Of a DNA stretch of 64,000 nucleotides, positions 22,051-34,310 are shown piece after piece (positions within the stretch are counted from its first letter, which is position 1; every line of letters begins with the position of its first letter). Both the position numbers and the translations under genes were made by a program. Below the pieces are notes generated by a model, which was not told the origin of the DNA, did not search any database, and saw only the letters and a program-made list of their open reading frames with translations. The stretch is from positions 48,730,691-48,794,690 of the forward strand of contig OX104134.1 in NCBI GenBank assembly GCA_944470555.2, given 5' to 3'. This DNA comes from Heterobilharzia americana. Lineage: Eukaryota > Platyhelminthes > Trematoda > Strigeidida > Schistosomatidae.

Positions 22051-24690
22051 GCGCCACTGAGGAGAAGGTTACGTGAATAAGGTCAGGATGTGATAAAACC
22101 ACTTCCCCAACCTACAACTGAACAACAGCAAGGGTCAATAAGGACACTTTCCAAGCACTCACGTGATATTCGAGCACACTTCACTTCTCCATGAGTTTAG
22201 ATCTGAGGATGTCAACAAGCCTGACGATGAAAAACCCCCGATACACGACCGAAGCCAGGTGAACGCGAAACTACTATGTGCGTCTTCCGTTGTTCAAGGA
22301 CCTGACTCATTTGCACATGGGTAAAATGATGTCCGCTGCCTCATTTTGTTTTATCTGTATTTAAAATTATGTGGTTTATCAAAATTTCTGGTCACGAAGG
22401 CTAAACAAAGGGATTTTTGGTGTCCTCGCAATGAGGAGCGAATGCCTCCAGCATGTCCCGGTTGATTCACATATAAGTCCTTGCTCTTAGTTTTTAAAGG
22501 AAGTCAACAAATACCACTTTGCCCACAAAGTCCTGAAGCATGTACTAGTCGAAACAAGGCACACATAGGCGTTCGGGCCAAAAGGAAGAAGGAGCTGAAT
22601 TCACTTTCTTAAAGGTTTTCCCCCCCCTAAGTGGCAGCTCACATTTTGGAAGGATATACTTGAAACTCGTCACAAAAGCCTGCTGCTTCTGTGGATAAAG
22701 CAAAAACACCCGTTTAAATCCTTATTTTTGGTTTCTGTTATTTGAAGGTTACGTTTCGAAGAGTTTGTGGCTCACTAGTATCATTTCCTTTTCCGCGGAA
22801 CAATGAAATTGGAGGCAGGTAGTCTCTAACCTAACTACCCGCCACAAAACACACAATGATACAAAAGCTTGGTTTCAGGGGATATATACGATCACTAATT
22901 CGACGAGAGTAGAGTGTGTCAAATTAGCGGTGTAATTGCGGAGGTAGAAGACATGCAGATTACACTAAAAATTGACAAACTTAGTCTGGTAATCAGGCGA
23001 CGCTTTGGTTTGAGAATAAATCCAGGAACTGTTGTGTTTTGTGACGACATATCCATATACCTTTCGCCAACAAATTTATCCGATATGTGATACAAGTAGC
23101 AACTAAAAGTGGGTGACAAAAATTTATCACTTCGTTTTAAACATTCACTGGCAGCTGTAAAATGCTGGTCACAGACTGGGTTATCGAAAATATTTGGATA
23201 TTTAGACATCTTTATCAGTCATTTCGACGCTACTTTTAAGAATAGCATGTTGGCTTTAAAACAGAAATTTCACAAAAGGAGAAAAGATGATGAAACTTGA
23301 AGCGAATAAAAGTTAAAAACCCGATCAGTTGTAATTTTGGGGGAGGAATGGTTATTCAGGATTTGTGCTTGCACGGACTTCATAGGCGTAGAGACCAAGC
23401 ACTAATTGTTCTCAAGTGCATTATGCCAATGAATGAGAGACCAGGGAAGAGTGCAGTGGCGTAGTCAGATGAAGACAGTCCATCATAGAGATCGTACTGA
23501 AATGTCAATGCGTACCGATTACCTGGCCAGAGGATCAATCACGAACGGCGCAACGTAACACGGCAGCGTACCAGATGGCATAGATGCTTCACCATGTGTC
23601 TTCGGCTTAGCAAGTCCGAAAGCACTATGAAGGTCAGGATCATTTTTGAAGCTTGTTAAAATCTGGGCTGTAGAACCTGGGGAAACGCGTGTCGCTACAT
23701 TTCCGTCTAAAAATATTGCAGTGCCAGAGCTTAGGTATCGGCCCACAGCGTCTGTGCTCCTACTGAATAGCACGAGAGGTGGGGAAACGTGAGTTTTTGC
23801 CATATTTTCCGCTTAGCTAGTTTTGGAAATTGTCACTGTGAGAAACATGGATAGGAAATCATTCGCAGGCGCAAAAGCGGCTCCAACGTCACAATATAGC
23901 GAAAGAGTGTTACACAAAATTAATCTACTGCAGTGACTAAATCTCAAGGCAAACAAACAACATTTACGATATGTGAAACCTGATATTTCGGTATGGTTTG
24001 GATTTTCTCCTACAGAATTGTGCTGTCTTACTCCATTCTCACTCACTTAATTTGATAATTAGTCTTTTGGTCATCATTCCGACATTATGACATTTCTGCA
24101 TATATAATGGTTTTAATTGTTCGAGGGTACGATTTCCGTAAACTTACTCTTGGTGGTAACGATGGCCAAAATGCTGCGATCATGGCTGGAATGAGGCACC
24201 AATCAGCTCTCGCGAACCAGGAGGCAAGTATGACACAAGTAAATTTTCTTTAAGACAGACCATGACATATATGCGGCTGTGAGGAGTCGATATAACATCA
24301 AGATATGCTGGAATATGGGTAACCCGGAGAAGGCGCATTGGTTCGTGAAAGGGAGAGGGTTTCCAGCCAAGAACCATACGTTATTTAGTGTCTGAGTTGG
24401 AGGAATCTCTCCGAACTGCAGTCACAGAGGCCTTCAGCGCTTCCTTAGACGACCCCAAAACCCGTCATCTGACCTCGCTTACCGACAGCCCCCAAAGCTC
24501 TCCCCGTTGTCTATTTCGGAAAGGATGCACGGACTGAAGATGAGTTCTGGATTACTTTATGGAAGGGTAACCAAATTTCGCGCAGTAAAACCTCCAAGAT
24601 GTAACGACACGTGCCGTCTGTATTGCAACTGCTCCGAGGCCGTACTGTGTGGCCCTCTGTATAACCTTTATTTTCGCTGAAAACTCATTA
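22051..24690. other. Unassigned region with minus-strand ORFs
   Basis: Minus-strand ORFs at 22919-23209 and 23519-23803 (about 95 codons each) have no recognised domain. At 24183 a minus-strand ATG opens a 12-codon stretch ending at a GTAAGT donor (24147), but no in-frame acceptor partner could be fixed. Repeat-derived sequence is the simplest reading. Confidence 0.25.
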
Positions 24691-24699
24691 GATCTGATA

Positions 24700-25200
24700 A
24701 AATGTGAGGGGTTTCATCTTCTTTGACACACAGGAAGGAAGTAGTAGATGGAATCCAAATCGTTTACAACCAGTTATTTCTTTGTCATTGTTGTCAAAAG
24801 TAAGCGAAAGACTGTTAGACGAACACGTCAGAGAATATTTGAACAGAAACGGCGCACTAAATGGGGAAAATCTCGGCTTTCAAAGAGATACGACCCGTTC
24901 TTCTAAACTTCTGACAGCCTGCGACAAGTGGGCAGCATGCTGAAACCTCCAGGACACTGGCCAGGTAAGTTTTTATATCCGACCAAAGCACTTGATTCGG
25001 TCTCAGAAGCTATTCTTAAGCAGTAAATCACAAAGTTAGCTAGTCAGTTGACGAGTGCTGTCATGGGTGACGGACTACTTAGACGATAAGAAGTTCTTCA
25101 AACCAGCACATTTGGCTCAACCTGTAGAGCATCATCATCCGGTGTATCAAAAGGAGCTGTTGTGAGTCTGGTGCTGTTTCCTCTATTTTTCAGTCATTCT
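24700..25200 (+). mobile_element. CR1-like reverse-transcriptase fragment
   Basis: An open frame of about 75 codons reads RLQPVISLSLLSKVSERLLD, then LNRNGALNGENLGFQRDTT and KLLTACDKW. This is the NYRPVSL..LSKVLE...QHGFR segment of CR1-like polymerases in order. A TGA follows and only weak matches continue. It is a short relic. Confidence 0.6.
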
Positions 25201-25389
25201 CTGTGAAGCCACGGCTCTCTGTTTCCACTGAGCTATGGCTGTAATAAGTAATGAAGAGGTGTGAGATTTGAAGCGGTGTCAAAAGCAATGTTAGACGACC
25301 TCGTGATGACAGAAATGCGGGCGAAAAAAGACTCGCGTTCAACTCATTTAAATGCCAGTTGATCTTTCCAGACACCCCTGATTCGCAGA

Positions 25390-26200
25390 CAGTACTTTAC
25401 TTTCCCCATTGTATACTACTTCCTATTACAACCATGGAGAGACAATCAAGTATCATCTTGTCCGGTCGAGTAGTTATATAGGTTGAGTTAGGATGAAGCC
25501 ATGCAACATAAATACTGTTCTCTCCATACCTGTCCTCTTTCATTGTTACTGCCGTTCTAGACATAAAACAATCTTCCACCTTGAAACTACTCTGCTATCG
25601 TCTCTCTCCATTTTACCCCTCCAGCGAATGTCTCATTACTATTGCCATCAATATTTTTGCCTCCATTATCCCTACCATGGCTTCAGCTGGATTCTCCCCA
25701 CTCTCCGGCTCCTTTATCGACCGATATTCATTGACATCCCAGTTACGTCTTTTCTTCCCTCCCCCCTTTCTAAACCTTTCCAAATATTTCCTCTTCTCTG
25801 GTCTCTTTGTTTCTTCCGTATCACACTTATCTCTCTTTCATGCTTTCGTTGGTAAAATCTTGAATCATCCTTTCTTTTATCGGCCACTAGTTTTGGAGCT
25901 TGATGGCTCTTGAGTGGCTGGATCTCTTCCGTCGAGATACGCAGAGACCCTGGGACTGTTCTGCGTGATCTAGGGTCGAGCAAGAAGAAATCAGCTGGTT
26001 CATGAAAGCTCATAAAACAGACATTGAAAGTACGGTTGCCAACATTGGAACAGAAAATCCGAAAGCAGATTAACATCCCTTTTAAAAAATAAACTGTCGA
26101 CCCGAGGATCTTTGATGATTTCAGTTGTTTTTTTACGTGAAAATTTATTCAGCCTCTTGCGGCAAGACTTCAAATGTTTAAGCTGTTTATTTGTTTTAAG
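25390..26200. other. No gene recognised; pyrimidine-rich stretch
   Basis: The stretch 25540-25860 is rich in C and T on the plus strand, which opens long ORFs (25493-25855 and 25581-25913) of low complexity. They have no recognisable domain and are probably compositional. Confidence 0.35.
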
Positions 26201-26208
26201 GACTGTAG

Positions 26209-26289
26209 ATGTCTGTTAATTTAGATGAACAAGTCATCATCGTCCCACATTCCGCTGCCGATTCAAAGCTTCTTATTTTCTCAGACCTG
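26209..26289 (+). CDS. Candidate first exon of an unrecognised small-exon gene
   Basis: ATG at 26209 opens 27 codons (MSVNLDEQVIIVPH... ending LLIFSDL) up to a GTAAGT donor at 26290. The next two candidate exons keep the same phase through introns of 52 and 44 nt, the pattern found at 5' ends of schistosome genes. The peptide is not recognised. It does not resemble the N-terminus of UNC80, although that gene's later exons lie downstream on the same strand. It could be the start of an independent gene or a chance arrangement. Confidence 0.4.
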
Positions 26290-26341
26290 GTAAGTACGAA
26301 CCATTGGTATATTATCTATTAAAAATAGTTCATTCCTGCAG

Positions 26342-26371
26342 AAACCCGCGGCTAGAGATGGAGTGTGTACT
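26342..26371 (+). CDS. Candidate 30-nt micro-exon
   Basis: Ten codons (KPAARDGVCT) lie between an acceptor CTGCAG (ending 26341) and a donor GTGAGT (26372). Both boundaries are phase 0, so it could be spliced in or out without changing frame, as in schistosome micro-exon genes. Confidence 0.38.
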
Positions 26372-26415
26372 GTGAGTTTCCTATTTCACTACTGCTGCTG
26401 TTATATACGTATTAG

Positions 26416-26484
26416 GGTTTGCAATTATATGCCGAACAAATGCTCATGATTTTCAGAGGCATTCAATTTTGTGTACAGGCAGGC
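26416..26484 (+). CDS. Candidate third exon, 3' end unknown
   Basis: After a 44-nt candidate intron ending TATTAG, the phase-0 frame reads GLQLYAEQMLMIFRGIQF before a stop at about 26482-26484. A true donor must lie before the stop if the gene continues. None is strong, so the end is only the open-frame limit. The peptide is not recognised. Confidence 0.3.
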
Positions 26485-26489
26485 TAATA

Positions 26490-28050
26490 TTCTCTTTCTC
26501 ACAACAAAACACGAGAAAAATATGGTGTACATGATAACTTTTCGCATTTAATGGTTTGGTGAATCAGTTATCGGTGTTTTCTTACACAATCATAGAGATT
26601 TAAAGATGTTTTAGGGTTTTTTGTGTTTCGAAAAAACTAGCCATGAAGAATACTTGACAATTTACTACCAATATTCTCAGTATGATTGGATTATTTAGCT
26701 AATTTATCCGTCACTTTGTTAATCCCATTGACTGGTCCACAGTTATTATCTGTTGAAGAAAAGAATATTCCCTGACTTGTACGCACACTCTTGCAACAAC
26801 ATATCTGAAATTTCGTGTAGTCTGAAGATCCATTTTTAAGCAACTGTACGTTTAGTTTCCCATATTACACTGGCATACAATGTCTACACTGAACTACAGT
26901 TAATGTAAAGATCAGCAGGATACCTGTTCCTGTAATGTGGTAAACAGAATTGCGATAGGTTGCTCGCTCATGGAAAACCACTAGATTATGCTACTATTCA
27001 CCTACGAGTAGCTTGCATTAATTTTGAAATATTGATTGTACATGGTAATGAATGCAATTTCCGATGGTAAAAATAAACAACTATGCATGTATTCTGGATG
27101 TATTTTCGTTGATGTGACGCCAGTATGCACTCAGCTAGATGATTAAATCTTTCAGCAACCCATTACGCGGTTTCCGAAACCAAAAGATTCATGATATTTG
27201 GTCGGAAGATCAAGCATTAATCAAACGTTTTGTGTTTATGGCCAGGAGCATCTGGTTACGTAGTTCAGTTGAGCGCTAAAATCTAAATCTAAAATATGTC
27301 TGTTTCTGATAGGTCATTGTTTTGAAGCACCAATTTTATGGTTTCACTCTTTGAATTTACCAATGAAAGGGCATGTAGATTCATGAGAACTTTGAATGCA
27401 ACCAACATGTGCCTACTTATTTTTTACTCTGTTTATTGTTTAGTCGAAATATATGACGCCACATAGTTGTACCACTTTTGTTCGCTTTGTAAACCAAGTC
27501 GTTTCTGTGCAGAAAGTCCTTCTAACAATCTGCCACAGAAACTAGCGAATGAGCTCTTCAGTACATAATTTTGTGGTTTGGAAGAGAAGACAATGGGAGT
27601 TAATTTGGAGCACAGTTCTATCATTTTTGATATTGGTGACGTAAGGTGCAAATCCAATGAATTCAAAATCGTTCATCACATTCCATTGATACTTTTGAAT
27701 GGGTGTTTATTCGTCTCTTACGTATAACTAGAAATTTCAGGATCAGAGCAAATAACCTTCGTCTCTATGTTCAGAAAAACTTGGATGACATTTATGTGTG
27801 CGCTGACCAGAGGAAAAGTTATAAGCAATTTTACCCAATGAAACGTTTTCTACTTCTAACTCTTGGCTGACGTTGATGATTTTTACATAAGCTTCGAATA
27901 TTTACTATATGTCCTTCAGTTTGACACGTCTCTACTTTTTAAAATTTTGACTGACCTTAACGTTTGAGAATTTTACATTATCATTATTCTTTCGTAAGTT
28001 GCATTATTAGTGTGACTAAGACATTGATATTATTATTTGACAATTACTTA
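26490..28050. other. No gene recognised (AT-rich)
   Basis: AT-rich sequence without recognised coding or repeat signal; short ORFs only. Confidence 0.35.
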
Positions 28051-28054
28051 CTGT

Positions 28055-28570
28055 GTAGTGCCGACTGACTGAGGAAACCAACGTGGAATCTCGCACACAA
28101 GTGCATTGGCTCGAGTTGCCACATTTTACAGTAGCATACAAACAACAGACGGATAGATAAAGAGTGATATCAAAGGAGATAAAGCACTGTAAGAGATTAA
28201 ACATTATGAAGATGAAGGTTAATGCAAATATTCAAGCCATAGATGTCAACGAGTGAATACATCTATGCCATTGTGACTCATTTCCAGTCACATCACCAAA
28301 AGTCCCCAACCACTGATTTCATTCGTCCCGGTGACTCTAACCAGGAAGTTTAAATTTCCCAACACGACTCAGACCAACAGTCAGGGACTTCATCAACTAC
28401 TTTCAGGTCTTGGTCTGGCCACTTTGAACTGTCTTTAACCTAATTTGACTTCCCCTATCTTGGCAAGTAGAGGTAGGCGGTGGCTTGGCATGCACAGTAC
28501 ATGTCCAACCCATCACAGTCGACTAAGGTTCACAACCTCATAAATCGACTTGTCTGTCTTGCCTTAATAG
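28055..28570 (-). mobile_element. Short RTE-like relic
   Basis: This is nearly the same sequence as the 3' portion of the relic at 1905-2795 (aaccaacgtggaatctcgc, acagtagcatacaaacaac, gcttggcatgcacagtacatgt). It encodes a broken version of the RTE C-terminus on the minus strand. Confidence 0.65.
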
Positions 28571-30667
28571 TACAATACCCTGTTATAAATGAGCCAATTT
28601 AGGATAACCGTGATTAGGTTTCTGTCTTGTCAGTGAAATTATGCATAAAAGAGTAAATCCTGAGCGTTTTATTAAAAATAACATTGTTTGCTTACCTGTC
28701 CTGTTCTAAATGCTTACTTATATCCTACTAAAATACAGACCTATCTTTTATCTTCAATTCGACCAGAGTGACATTCAACACATCTTTCTGGAACCCGTTC
28801 AGATACGCATTATCAGATATCGAGCGTGCACTCCAAAAATAGAAAAATTCCTTTCTCGATACCCTTTAGCGGGAAATTTCAGCAAAACCATCTATTTGTA
28901 TCGCTTGTTGGCTTGATTTAAACAGTTGTTAAGTAAAACAACCTCTCTCCTTGTGTTTGACTTTGTTACTGACCAGTACTGTCCTATCAGATGAAGACTT
29001 TATCCAAGTGTAGAATTTTCTGAACCCCTTAGGTGTAAAATCTGGGTTTGCTTGACATATTTACTACACTTATCAAAAATAAAAAGCTGTTTCTTGACTA
29101 GTTTGCATTGACTCAAAGGATAGCAAGTGAAGTGGTTAGATACGTTTACTACACTTTTTGTCCAGAAAAATGGTAATCTCTATTAGGTTGGCTGCTGACA
29201 CGATATTAGTAGAATACACTCATACTTGTACCATCGTTGGTGTCGGTAAGATATGCGACTGTCTTTTATGTAGCAAGTGTCTTGCTCAGAAATCCGCTCT
29301 CTCATTTGCTGCAATGAGAGGTGATCATAGGTATTGGCCATATTTCTGATACATAGTGGAGTTTTTAGACAGAAAGGCAAGTTATTCGATGACATTTTAA
29401 GCTATACTGACTAAAATAAGTGATGTATGTGTAATTCCACCATCTGTCTCGATGTGTCAGCCGGAATTTTTAACCTTTGGTTTGAACTATACAGTTAAGT
29501 TGTCTACCAATTGACTAGAATTTCTTAGCTGTAACACACCACTAATCAGAGTCAATTACAAGTGCACAGAGTTATTCTCTCTTTATCACCTTCGAAATTT
29601 TAAATAGTTGCTTCCTTATTCTTCCTCTTACAATGTACCTAGGTTAGCGCTGGTATCATTAAGGTTAGCCTTGTATTATGTTCCTACGCTTTCGCCAAGT
29701 ATAACAACTTGAGCTGATGCATCTCTGTATAAAGATATGCTCCAGCTTGTTTTTTCGTCTGTTTATCTGTACATGCACTTTCATCCTGAAAAAGTGAGAT
29801 TCTTTTCCTAATGCGACAAAACATGCTTTTATCTTCGTAAAAACATGTGGTGTTTGGAAACTGATGGTCAGTAACTCACAAGGAATATGTTGCGCGTTTA
29901 TCGACTCACTATATGTTCAGTATCATACGCAAATGTTCCATATGACTAATGCGCTAGTGCATTTTCGAGGCTTTTCGGTGGGAGACTATTCATTGACATT
30001 AGGTTATTTTATGTTGATTGTGTTATGCAATACTTATCGTTCAGAGGACTTTCGTAAAATGTGGTGCATTTAAATCAGAAATCATCACAACTGCTTATGG
30101 ATGAAACGATATTCAGTAGAATGGTTGGTTAGACCCAACTAAAGTTTGACGGTCACAATATTTTTAATCCACCTAAGATTCACACTTTCTAAAATCGAAA
30201 TGAGTTTTTAAAATCCTAAAAATTGAGTTAAACGAAAGTTGTTGTTTATCCTTTCCACCAGCTATGTTGAAATTTGTGTATCTTAAGTGATGAAAACGAG
30301 ACGATTTCTTTGCTAAAGCTCCAGACCTTAATATTGGCAGTCCTACTGAATCAGAATCAATTAAATATTAAAGCTGTTGATTCTCAGACGTTGAGTAATA
30401 TACCTTGATACTTTGATCATTCCATACTAACTACAGCTAAAAATACTTATTCGGAAAATATCTAATAAATAAGTCGTTTTAATTAGCACATACTTGAATA
30501 ATAAAAATTAACTTAATACTGTGCATTTGCTTTAGATAGATAAAGACTTTTTTTCGTCTGAAGTTGATACTGCGAGAATGTTCATCTTAGTTGAGAAACA
30601 AACTTTTCGCTTGTTTTCCACTCAACACTGGAACTCTATCATAATCTGCAATCCCAATTTTCCTCGC
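28571..30667. other. No gene recognised (AT-rich)
   Basis: AT-rich sequence with short ORFs and no family match. A first coding exon of unc80 was looked for here (the conserved FLWRQT-type block) and not found. Confidence 0.3.
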
Positions 30668-32735
30668 TGATAGAAGAGAGGAAGATGGTGAAGCAGAAGA
30701 TAAACCAGTGCAATGATGCACAACGAAAAGGGAAACTGAATACAATCGATAAAACACTACATTAGACAAAGAAGTGAAGAAGAGTGCACGGAAAGACAAA
30801 ATACACTTCCACGACACACTGGCAAGTAAAGCAGAACAGGCTGCAGGTAGGAGGGACAGAGACCTGACAACACTATATCAAATAACCAGGTTACTATCTG
30901 GTAGGGAAGAGATCAGCGCAGACGAAACCAATAAAAGATAGTGAAGGAAACATAATTACCAAAGAAAAGAGAAACAAAGGAAACAATGGGCTGACCACTT
31001 CAAAAAGCTCTTGAATCGACCACCACCATCACCTGTAACTCGTCCAGAAATACCACCTGCAACCACAGAACTACAAGTGAACACAGGCCCTCCGACGAAA
31101 GTCGAAGTCCTGAACGCCATAAGGCTACTGAAGTGCGGAAAGCAGCAGGACCAGATGGAATCCCGCCAAAAGCACTGAGAGCAGACGCAGGGACAACGGT
31201 GGACATGCTCACACCACTACCGCAGAAGGTTTGCAAGGAAGGAAGGAAAGGTACCTGCCGGCTGGTTGGAAAAAGGGCTACTTCGTCAAACTCCCAAAGA
31301 AGGGAGACCTAAGTCTTTGCAAGAACTGGCGTGGAATCATGCTGCTGTCCACCCACAGCAAGCAAAATATTAAGCCGCATCATTCTGGAGAGACCTAAGG
31401 ATGCGCTGGATTCAAAACTACGACCGGAACAGGCTGGCTGGCTGGCTTCAGGAAGAACAAATCATGTGCGGATCGAATTGCAACGCTACGCTACGCATCA
31501 CCATAGAACAAAGTATAGAATGGCAGTCAACTGGACCTTCACTTCAACTTTATCGACTTTGAAAAGGCCTTCGACAACGTTGACCGAGAAGTAATTTGGC
31601 AGTTGCGACAACACTATGGAATACCACAAACCTTTATCAACCTCATTCAACAACAACTATATGAAGACGCCACATGCCAAGTGATCGACAACGGAAAGCT
31701 GAGTGACGCCTTTGAAGTGAAGACAGGAGTAAGACAAGGCTGCCGCCTACTATCACCAATGATCTTCCTGATTGTGCTCGACTGGACTGGATCATGCAAC
31801 AAACAGTGAGGAGCGAGAAGAAGGACATACGCTGGCTGGACCGATGAAAAGACCCCAGACGAAGATTTGGATTTCGCCAACGATGATGATTTATGTCTAA
31901 TGTCTTGTCACACAAACTCAAAGATCTACAGGCGAAAACTAACAAGTTGACAGAAGAGGGAGCGAATACAGGACTTCAAGTGAACGTAGAGAAGACAGAG
32001 GTAATGAAGATACCTAACCAACACCAACAAAAGCAACAACAAGCTCCAATCACCGTCAACGGGAGAAGCCTAAAGTAAGTAGTCTTTTTCACCTACCTAG
32101 GCAAGACCGTTTCAACTACAGGCGGCACAGACGAGGATGTCAAAACCAGGATCGGAAAGACAGCAAGACAGGCTTTCATTGATCTGAAATCAGTGTGGAG
32201 ATCTACTGCACCCACCACAAAGAACAAGATCCGGATTTTCAACACCAATGTCAAGTCAGTGCCGCTTTATGGTTCAGAAACTTGGCGCGTCACAAAAAGC
32301 ATTTCCAACAAACTAAAGACATTCATCAACAACTGTCGCCTACGCTCACTCGATACTTACACTGAAGATCAGATGGCCTGAAAGAATAAGCAACAAGGAA
32401 CTCACTCTGGCCTGCCAACGAACCAACCAAGAACCTATCACCCAACAAATATGCAGAAGAAAGTGGAGATGAGTTGGATTGAGCATACACTGAGAAGGCC
32501 GACTGGGGATATCACGCGCCAGGCCAGGCCAGGCCCTCGAGTGGAATCCAAATGGGAAACGACGAGTTGGGCGTCCGAGGTGAGGGTGACATGGAGGAGA
32601 TCATGTAAGGAAGAAATGAAAGCTTGTGGGCAGTCGTGGAGGGAGGTTCAAAAGACTGCAGGGAACAGAGTGCAATGGGGACGTGCTACTGAAGCCCTGC
32701 CCTATGTTCCACTAGGAACCCAAGGGAAAAAGAAT
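30668..32735 (+). mobile_element. RTE-like non-LTR retrotransposon copy A (defective, 5'-truncated)
   Basis: About 2.07 kb match copy B (58597-60645, minus) at an estimated 99% or more. Pieces in several frames read AAGPDGIPPKALRADAG, ILSRIILERPKDALD, FIDFEKAFDNVDREVIWQL, GVRQGCRLLSP, TYLGKT-type thumb, KIRIFNTNVKSVPLYGSETWR and WIEHTLRRPTGDITRQARPG. This is an RTE-like order of RT and C-terminal blocks. The catalytic YADD/FADD site is spoiled to FANDDD by extra bases, and stops and frame breaks are frequent. The exact clade is not certain. The 3' end is a short AT tail; no target duplication was found. Confidence 0.82.
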
Positions 32736-32759
32736 TATAATGATATATAGTTTTGAGGA

Positions 32760-33490
32760 ATATTTTATGTTTATATTGACTCTCTGAGGTTCAATGAAGT
32801 GGTACGTGAAAATGGACCATTCTGATATTCAACGTGAAAGAAGAGTATTATTTCCGATAAGTCGCTCAAGAGTTTACAGCTATGGACCAAAACACCAATA
32901 ATAATAACAATTGCGTTTGTCATGAAAAATTTTCACGTCAAATACTAATTTGGTATCGTGAAGGGTATACGTTTTTACGATGTGTTATATTCTGGTATGC
33001 TTTGGAAACGTGCACCAAGTATGACAATAAATTTCACGTGATTGTAAGCAGTATAAGACGAATAAAAGAATGGTGGCAGTAAATGTCGTTGGCACACGGG
33101 AAGAAAAAATAGCATCTTAGCTTAAAGTTATAGCGTACATCTTGAACCCATATTTTATTTAAAAATTGTATTTACCATAATTGGCTATCAACATAACCGT
33201 AAATTCGGTTTATAAGTACTTAAGGTGAGTCGAATTTGTTGGACACTGTTCTTTAGTAAAATTGACCCTGAACCATGACGAGAAAAGCCGTAAAATTTTG
33301 AAATCCCATAAACCACTTTTTCATTTGAGCATAAAATTTTGCTTGAATATAAAACATGTGAAGGGAGTAACCTGCAGTATTTGGCAAACGCTTTTGGTAG
33401 CTGTATTATTTTAGGACACAATATGTCAGCCAGCATTTTCGATCTCCAGTTTGATAAGCTGTCTAACTAGGTAGTAAAAAGTATCCATAT
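32760..33490. other. No gene recognised
   Basis: AT-rich sequence with no recognised coding signal between retroelement copy A and the ribozyme SINE. Confidence 0.35.
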
Positions 33491-33491
33491 A

Positions 33492-33645
33492 TTAATGATG
33501 GATAATGGCTAGCAGTAGAATCCAAGATGCGCATTTCTTCCTATTTGGGACTCGTCAGCTGGATGTTCCCACCGGTATTAGGACTCGTGAGCAATCGCCT
33601 CAACGAGAGAGCATTATCCACTACACCATCGAGCCACAATAGCCA
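33492..33645 (-). repeat. Sm-alpha-like SINE with hammerhead core
   Basis: Minus strand: an A-box-like TGGTGTAGTGGATAATGC precedes a degraded B box, followed by the hammerhead block and the family tail (ctactgctagccattatcc). The tail closely matches that of the plus-strand copy at 54940-55112. Confidence 0.75.
33520..33566 (-). ncRNA. Hammerhead ribozyme remnant
   Basis: Minus strand: CTGACGA, stem II GTCC/GGAA (the pair next to the core is lost), GAAA, a six-base palindrome TGCGCA and cleavage triplet ATC. Stem I (ATCCAG against TTGGAT) can form six pairs. Both core boxes are intact, so this is the best stem I of the copies here. Confidence 0.7.
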
Positions 33646-33970
33646 CTTCCTGTGCGACGGGTACAGTTTTAGTGTTATTGCTTGTATTACACCGTCGTTT
33701 ATTGGACCGAACTGATCAGTCTCTGTTAGCATATGGGCTCCTCGATATTGCCTGTGTTCTTAACTATAAGGCATCTGTTTGGATTTAATTCATGCATTTT
33801 CCCTTTGAAATTAATTAATGGTACTAATGTGGCCTTGACATAAGGAGCATATCAATCTCCTTGCTTACGATGTGTATGGCACTTTACTATGAATTATGTT
33901 TCAAACAGAGTTTTAGTGCTTTTGTTAAACATAAACAATCTATTGCCCATTTAAATTTTAAACAATGCAG

Positions 33971-34310
33971 ACCTTTGAGAAGGTTGTGGTCCAAAATATA
34001 CTTCATGGTCGGTCAATAGTACTATGTGAGGCGATACAATCTATCAGCAGATGGAGGTTTGTCAAAGCAGCCCTCCCCCATGTGTTGCATTGTGGTGCTG
34101 TGATGCTTCGAGAAAAGTTACGCGATAAGTCTGTTACAGATCAACAACAGCAAAAACATGGGACTTCAAATAGCAGCGAGTTGTTAGACGATCGAACACA
34201 ACTGAATTTCAGTCAAACAGAAACTAAACTATTGTATACACTTCATTGGATTCTACTAGATGCTGCTTCCGAATGTGAAGATGCAGAAATAGAGGTTTCT
34301 AACCATCCAG
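33971..34310 (+). CDS. unc80: UNC80 homologue, near-N-terminal exon
   Basis: The acceptor AATGCAG precedes TFEKVVVQNILHG, EAIQSISRWRFVKAALPHVLHC and ETKLLYTLHWILLDAASEC. These blocks match UNC80 (FE+VLVEN..HG, AIQSISRW, AALPHVLHC, ETKLLHTLHWMLL) in order and spacing, about residues 50-150 of the animal protein. UNC80 is a very large cytoplasmic scaffold that joins UNC79 to the NALCN sodium-leak channel, which sets neuronal resting excitability. A Gln/Ser-rich insert (DQQQQKHGTSNSSE) is fluke-specific. The exon starts in phase 0 and ends one base into a codon at donor GTAGGT (34311). The ATG at 33965 lies in the intron before the acceptor and is not the preferred start. Confidence 0.85.

Noticed and set aside
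25493..25913. Two overlapping long ORFs (120 and 110 codons)
   Set aside because: They lie in a C/T-rich stretch that lacks stop codons by composition; no conserved domain or splice context.
33965..33970. ATG just upstream of the first unc80 exon as start codon
   Set aside because: The preceding six bases end in a CAG acceptor and the protein similarity begins mid-protein, so an upstream exon is more likely.
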